The translations under genes and the position numbers were made by a program. The notes beneath the pieces are model-generated. The model had not been told where the DNA came from, made no database searches, and saw only the letters and a list, made by a program, of their open reading frames with translations. Below, in pieces: positions 58,386 to 64,000 of a stretch of DNA of 64,000 nucleotides. Source of the DNA: Prinsepia uniflora (Eukaryota; Streptophyta; Magnoliopsida; Rosales; Rosaceae); contig CM064870.1 in assembly GCA_032719365.1 (NCBI GenBank), positions 20,340,738-20,404,737 on the forward strand. Reading direction: 5' to 3'. Numbering within the stretch: position 1 is the stretch's first letter; every line of letters begins with the position of its first letter.

Positions 58386-61133
58386 TGTAACGACCCGAAC
58401 TTTCGTAATTCTTATTTTATTGTAAAATGACCGGTTTACCCCTAAGGGGGGGGGAAAGTTGACTTTTACCTCGGGAAGTATTTAGGACTTTGACACGTGA
58501 CCGTGACGTAGTTTAGGACGTCACGAGTTCATAGGCAGGTGGCACGTTCGATTCCGACGTTCGAGGAAGAAGTTGTGACGTTCGGAAGTCGAGGGGCATT
58601 TTGGTAATTTGGCCATTTGGGGGCCAAATGTTGACTTTTGACCCGGGAAGTCCAACGGACGAGGGCCAATGACCGTTACGTAGGTCTCGTCGATACGAAT
58701 CCGTAGACAGGCGGCACGCCGAAATCGGACTTACGACGAAAACGTTATGGTCAAGAACGTAACCGAACTAACCGAGACTCGGAACTTAAAATAATAATAA
58801 AATATTAGAATCTGATTTACTTTAACCCAATCAATCTGGACCCTTGATGAGTGACACATGTCACTCATCTACCTCATCCACATCATCCCCAAAAATCAGG
58901 ATCTGTGTTTGCCATTCCATTAATTAATTAATTAAACCTCCCTAAATCCTCACCCTTCATCCTATACTCTGACTGAATCTCAGCCCTCCATTCCATCTGA
59001 TCACTTTGTTTTAAAAACCATGAGAGAATTCATTCTCTCATTTCTATTCCTTCAAACCGTGGCTCTCTCATCCTTCAAACAATCACACCAGCAGCTCACC
59101 ACCCAACCTTCCTCACCAGGCAGCACCAGACCGTCCACCACCTCCACCTGACACCGGCCAACACCACCACGGCCACCCTGCACGGCCGAAAAACCCACAA
59201 ACCCGAGAAGGAACCCGTGCAGCCCAAACTGTCCAAACCATCCAAACCATGACTTCTGGGCTCGAACCAACCTAGGGCTAGAACCGTTGTGACGGCTGGA
59301 CGACTCAGGACCGGACTGGGCAGCCCACGAAGCTCGACGATCATTTCAGACCTAAGTACGCGGCTGGAAGCTCGACGGCTCGCCGGAGAAGACGAACCAG
59401 AGCCGGCAGCCGGTTCCCCGTCGATTTTCAGGTGGTTTCTTGAACTTAAAAACCTGCTTTAATCCCACAGAACCATAGAACATGTTTAGACGAGTTTATA
59501 GGAACAAATTCCATCCATTTTGGTGGTCGGGTTGATGAGAACTGGTCGGGTCGAACCGTGGGTCTGCAGTGACCCGGTTCTCAGACCGGTACTGTAGCTG
59601 ATGACGTCATCATGCTGACGTCAGCAGTGACGTCATGATGACGTCATCATGTCAGAATATTATCAGACCAGGGACCAGTAGGCTGTTGACACGTGTCCTC
59701 TGACACTGTCAGTGATGACGTCATGCTGACGTCAGCAGTGACGTCATGCTGACGTCAGCATCACTGTAGCACTGTTGACCAGAGGGTTGACCGGCGCGTG
59801 GGGGGTGCGTGTGAACAGTATTTTGTGTGGGACCAGTGCTATTTTCAAGGTTTCGACGATACGGATCCAATGGCGGTGGTTTCGTGTCGATCGGAGATCG
59901 TTAAGTTGGTCAAATTAGGGTTTGACGCCTTGGGAAGCGTGTTCGGACGGCTTTCCGGGGCCGGTTTCAGTCTAGGGTTTCTTAGTTGTTTAGTAGGGAC
60001 TTAAAGTGACCTTTACGTTTGTTTTGGGCATGACAGGAATTGTACTTTAACCCTTGGACGGGGCTTTATGCTCGGGATTGCAGCAGGATTGTACTGTGAG
60101 TGGGCCCTTGATTTCACTAAACTTCGGCATGCATAACTGTTTTACTTTCTATTATATCTATATGTGATTCAAGTAAAAGTATCTGTTTATCTTGAGTATG
60201 ATTTATGGCACGTATTACGATGTTTGGGCATGAGACCCATCTGGTTGTTTATGAATGGTTTGGAGTCATGTGTATGTATAATGGATCTCGATATTATCTG
60301 TGGTACTGCACTGTATAGATCTACCCTAGGATTCTATCTCCTCCGGATGTAGGTACACCGGAGTGGTCACGGCGCATTGCCTGTGAGGAGTCATTCTACG
60401 GAGGGACCGGACCGTAGAGTGACTCAGGAGCAGGATTGCTACTATTGGGCGTCTGGGACGTCAGGCATCTAGAATGCCATGCTCGGACTAGGTTCGGGAT
60501 TTGGACTCGGGATTGAGACCCCGGGTGGCACGCGTAGCCTTGAGACTGTGACCTTATTGGGCGTCTGGGACGTCGGACATCTGGGATGTCAGGGTTGGGA
60601 TGTATAGTGCAGTGACTAAGATTATATTATGTTGATATTATTCTGCTTATGATTATATGGTTTTGTGGTTTATGATACTATGCATGTCTTTTCGGAAAAC
60701 GGAGGGGAAAAGCTATATGTTTTCGAAATGGTAAACTACTTTGTAAACCTTGAGTTTCGGCCCACTCACCTTTGTTGTTTTACTACCCGTCCAGGTAGTG
60801 CTATTGAGGAGGAGGATCCCGATGAGGAGGAGGAGGAGGATCCCGAGGAGGAAGAGGCATAGGTTTACGTTGCGTACCTGAATCCTACTGCTGGGTAGGT
60901 TGGCACGTAGTGTGTCTAGAGTCGTGCTCAATAAACTGTATTCGGGAACTATCCCTTGTCTGACACTATTTGTATTCGAGTATTTGTGTGGCGTGCTATG
61001 TATGACTTAACTTTGGTTTTTCTTTATGCATTTCATCTTCAATAAGGGTATTTTTGGTATTTTAATGTCGGGTGTCAGACGAGAGCAGGGCACGTCCCGG
61101 GTGGTCCCAGGGGGATCGGGGCGGGTCCTGTCA
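58386..61133 (+). repeat. 3' LTR of the young gypsy element, 2748 bp
   Basis: It matches the 5' LTR closely. It lacks about 115 bases that correspond to 51952-52066, including the GTAAGC donor at 51969, and has AAGCTCGACG at the join. It carries eight TGACGTCA sites at 59600-59762 where the 5' LTR has four. The donor arm is at 60096, its complement ends at 60769 and the acceptor ends at 60794. Confidence 0.95.
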
Positions 61134-61596
61134 TTTATATACAAACTTTTGATATTTGTGATATGGTTGAAATATTTGTTTGTGAATAACCTCCTCGGTT
61201 CCTAATTGTTGGTTAGTCTTAGACGTCAAGTTGGACTCTGTTTCTTGAGACTGGGATTATGATTGGACCGTGACTCAGATGTTGAGCTGAGCTTTGTTTC
61301 CTAAGCCTATGCACACTCTGATGTCGAGCTGGGCTCTATTTCCCTAATGGCTTGCCTACTTGTAGTGTAGATATTATGATGATTGATATTAAGCTTGTGG
61401 ATGGGTTGGTTTTGTGTGATTATATTGGTTGTTGATGTTTTTGGTGGTTATGATTCTTCGAACTTGTGTTCTGGTTTTAATTGAGATTTACCAATTTTCT
61501 TATGCATGCCGAGTTTTATAAAATGGAGGGAAAATCACGTACTTTTTCGAACTATATTTTTAAAACCTTTATTTTTGTCCACTCACATGTTTTCTT
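61134..61596 (+). repeat. Right part of the partial LTR split by the young gypsy element
   Basis: It continues 50876-51009 after the second TTTAT and parallels 50270-50715. GTCCACTCAC lies at 61577-61586, intact here although it is mutated in the 50691 copy. The next LTR begins at 61597, before the acceptor is reached. Confidence 0.75.
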
Positions 61597-63235
61597 TGTA
61601 ACGACCCTTCCCAAATTCCTAGATTAGATTAGTGACTAATCATGATTAGTGAGGCTAATCGGTAATTAGTTGGGCGGAATCGGAACGAACGATGCGAAAT
61701 GACTATTTTGCCCTAGTTTGGGTAAAACATTGACTTTTCGTTCGGCGCGGTCAAATGGACATTGACCGATGACCGTGACGTAGTTTAGGACGTCACGAGT
61801 TCATAGACAGGTGGCACGTTCAATTCCGACGTTCGAGTAGGAAGTTATGACGTTCGGAAGTTTAGGGGCATTTTGGTAATTATGGTTAAAAAGGGGCAAA
61901 TGTTGAATTTTTGACCGGGAGGTCCGATGGCCGAGGGCCAAGGACCATTACGTAGATCGGGACGATACGAATCCATAGACAGGCGGCACGCTGAAATCGG
62001 ACTTCGAACGGGAGAGTTATAGATCACGGAAGTTCGATTTCACTATGCACGTACTTCGAGATGGTGATGATTTGACAAAATCTGATTGGGCTAGATATTT
62101 AGGTGGGTCCCATGGATGAGTGACAAGTGTCACTCATCCCATTGGCCAATTTCCCTAAAAAGTGGATCTAATTAATAAAATATTATTATATTAATTATTA
62201 TATAATTAATCCATCTATCATCAAATCCTAACCATCCATTACCAATTAATCCTTCAATCCTCACCATCAATCCTCTATTCTCTCATCTGATCACATCACC
62301 TTCTTCTCTTTTCTCTTCCACGACACCAACACCATTTTCATTTCATTTTCTTCATTTTCTTCAAAAAATCGAAACACCCACATACCATCACCATTCACCG
62401 CTTGTGTGAGCTGAGAGTGACCGTGAGGAGTGTGAGGGTTGAGGATCGAGAGGCTGGACGGTGGCCCACGGTGGAGGCCACTGCGGAGTGAACCCGTGAG
62501 GTAAGGAAATATTCGAATTTTTAAAATTGGATTTTAATGGTTTTTACTCGATTCCATTAATTGGGTAAGGTTTCTAGGATCCCAGGAGATGAATGGGATT
62601 GGTTTCGAGGCGTTGGACGGCCTGGAACAGCCGTGAACGGCGGGGGAAAATCTGGGCGCCATGGCCAAGCTTGAAGGTATGGATTTCGATGTTTTCCTTC
62701 CATTCTAATGTCATAGAACCTTAGGTTGGGATTAAAGGATGAAAATGGGACAAACATGAGGCATTTTGGTGGTCGGACGGTGGAGAACCGACCGGGTCAA
62801 CCCGCGGGTCACGGCGACCCGGTTGCAGACCCAGCGAGAGGACAGGGATGACTGATGACGTCATCATGTTAGGGATGACGTCATCATGTCAGATCGGACA
62901 ATGTCAGCTGACATGTCAGAATATGGACCAATGGGAGCTTGACACATGGCACTGTCAGAGGTGTCAGTGCGGACATCATGCTGACGTCAACATGACGTCA
63001 GCGTTGTCTTTTGGGTTGACCAGCGCGTGGGGGCGCGTGTGAACAGTATTTTAAGTGGGCCCAATTTCATTTTCAAGGTTTCGACAATCCGGATCCAATG
63101 GCGGTGGTTTCGGGTCGATCGGATATCGTTAAATTGGTCAAATTGAGGTTTTTCACCTCGAGAAACGTGTACGAGACACGTTGACTTTTCAGGGAAAGTT
63201 TACGGTTCTTAATATGGACTTTCATGGGTTAGTAG
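61597..63235 (+). repeat. Gypsy LTR, left 1.64 kb visible, interrupted at 63236
   Basis: It begins TGTAACGACCC and resembles the young element's LTR in layout but not closely in sequence. Conserved motifs lie at 61806 and 61978, again 172 bp apart. A TATATAATTAA string near 62195 is a possible TATA region. A first donor GAG|GTAAGG is at 62501. Four TGACGTCA sites lie at 62849-63003. It is broken by another LTR at 63236 before its donor arm would appear. Confidence 0.8.
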
Positions 63236-63520
63236 TGTGACGCCCCGGGAATTTGAAAAAGGAAAATTTGGAAATTTTGAAGGAAAATGACGATTTTGCC
63301 CTTGGAATTGGGCAAAAAGTTGACTTTTAATTTGAGCGGTCAAACGGACTTTGACCAATGACGGTGACGTGTAGCTCGGGACGTCACGAGTTCATAGACA
63401 GGTGGCACGCCCAATTCCGACATTCAAGGAGAAAGTTATGATGTTCGGAAGTTTAAGGGCAGTTTGGTAAATTGGTCAAAGGGGGCCGAAAGTTGACTTT
63501 TTGATCGGGACATTGTTTGG
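63236..63520 (+). repeat. Gypsy LTR start fragment, joined directly to gag
   Basis: It begins TGTGACGCCCCGGG and shows the conserved motif near 63398. After about 280 bases, around 63510-63525, it passes into gag coding sequence with no primer site or LTR remainder, so an internal deletion has fused an LTR start to gag. Confidence 0.75.
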
Positions 63521-63525
63521 ACTTT

Positions 63526-64000
63526 CTGGGAAGATCGTTGGATCAGTTTTACCCCCGCTCTTTTCGGAATGCTAAAGAGGTTGAATTCCTCCAATTACAG
63601 CAGGGAAATCTGTCAGTGATCGACTATGAACAGAAATTCTTGCACTTATCTAGTTTTGCTCCTATGTATGTAGCAACTGAGGAGGATAAGTGTCGAAGAT
63701 TTGAGCAGGGATTGAGGAATGCAATACGAGGCGCTGTGACCGTAGGCTCGTATTCCACTCTGAGAGAATTATCTGATGCTGCTATCCGAGTGGAGGCTAG
63801 TTTACCTATGCAAGAACAATCTTTGAGCTCTGGACGACGCCGAGAGCGTCAGGTTACTGAACCAATAAGTCAGGAAACATCAAAGAGAGTAAATCTTCAT
63901 TCCCTTGTATCACGACCCCAGACAGTGGTTCAGTCGAATAGGACTTTAACCCAGTCAACGGGTAAACAACATGGTAGAGAAAATCGCCTTAGTACTGCCC
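63526..64000 (+). pseudogene. gypsy gag fragment, open to the window end
   Basis: From 63538 a frame stays open to the end of the window and begins LDQFYPRSFRNAKEVEFLQL. It includes SVIDYEQKF, EEDKCRRFEQGLRNAIRG, and then a charged linker (SGRRRERQ). This is the middle of a Ty3/gypsy capsid protein, related to but distinct from the copies at 16542 and 53943. The N-terminal half of gag is missing because of the fusion to the LTR. The zinc knuckle and any pol lie beyond the window. Confidence 0.82.

Larger units (their letters stand above)
51010..61133 (+). mobile_element. Young Ty3/gypsy (Del/Tekay-like chromovirus) retrotransposon, 10.1 kb
   Basis: Two nearly identical LTRs (51010-53839 and 58386-61133) lie inside a perfect duplication TTTAT at 51005-51009 and 61134-61138. 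Primer site, gag, protease, reverse transcriptase, RNase H, integrase, chromodomain-like end and polypurine tract all follow in order. LTR text differs at a low rate apart from one deletion and repeat-number changes, so this is by far the youngest full element here. A few stops and frameshifts in gag-pol make it unable to act alone. Confidence 0.96.

Overview
The window is nuclear DNA from a flowering plant, most likely a eudicot. Two single-copy genes sit in a deep stack of nested transposable elements. The host genes lie close together and converge. On the + strand (6442-7212) is an intron-free gene for a plant-specific multi-pass membrane protein of the DUF7733 type. On the - strand (about 12200 to 8052) is a SKP1-like gene matching the Arabidopsis SKP1-LIKE 21 group. 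It has eight coding exons that join in frame to 366 codons and an intron of about 1.25 kb in its 5' leader. Everything else I can identify is mobile DNA or its debris.

Layout. 1-4430: a non-coding LTR element with a tRNA-Asp primer site, carrying a hAT MITE (2121-2695). 4431-6441: unassigned AT-rich sequence. 6442-12230: the two host genes. 12627-13396: a second hAT element. 13405-26335: a copia-type LTR split by an 11.9-kb Ty3/gypsy element (13958-25884), which is itself split by a solo LTR (17394-19713). 26407-36098: copia gag debris in both orientations, carrying a solo LTR (26781-35111) that holds two further solo LTRs. 36099-44719: LTRs and a decayed gypsy pol on the - strand, interrupted by a hAT-like element and another solo LTR. 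44720-48883: a short non-autonomous LTR element. 48884-50862: an LTR containing a large GT microsatellite. 51010-61133: a young, nearly complete 10.1-kb gypsy element with two LTRs, primer site, gag-pol and polypurine tract, broken by a few stops and frameshifts. 61597-64000: two more nested LTRs, the second joined directly to a gag fragment that runs off the window.

The gypsy elements share the initiator-Met tRNA primer site, long LTRs (2.3-3.2 kb) and a chromodomain-like pol end, which fits the Del/Tekay chromoviruses. Target-site duplications are intact for eight insertions (five gypsy insertions with ttact, gtttt, accaa, cgttg and agatt, one with tttat, and two hAT elements), so the insertion order can be read directly.

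The most interesting signal is in the LTRs. Otherwise diverged LTR families share a leader that looks spliced: an early AG|GTAAG-type donor, then a GTGAGTGG donor, then CCACTCAC 25-29 nt before a CCCTCCAG|G acceptor. The GTGAGTGGAC and GTCCACTCAC segments are exact inverted complements in most copies. In one family both arms changed together to GTGAGTGGGCC / GGCCCACTCAC. The loop between them carries family-specific tandem or palindromic arrays. I infer a structured LTR leader intron; RNA data would decide it.
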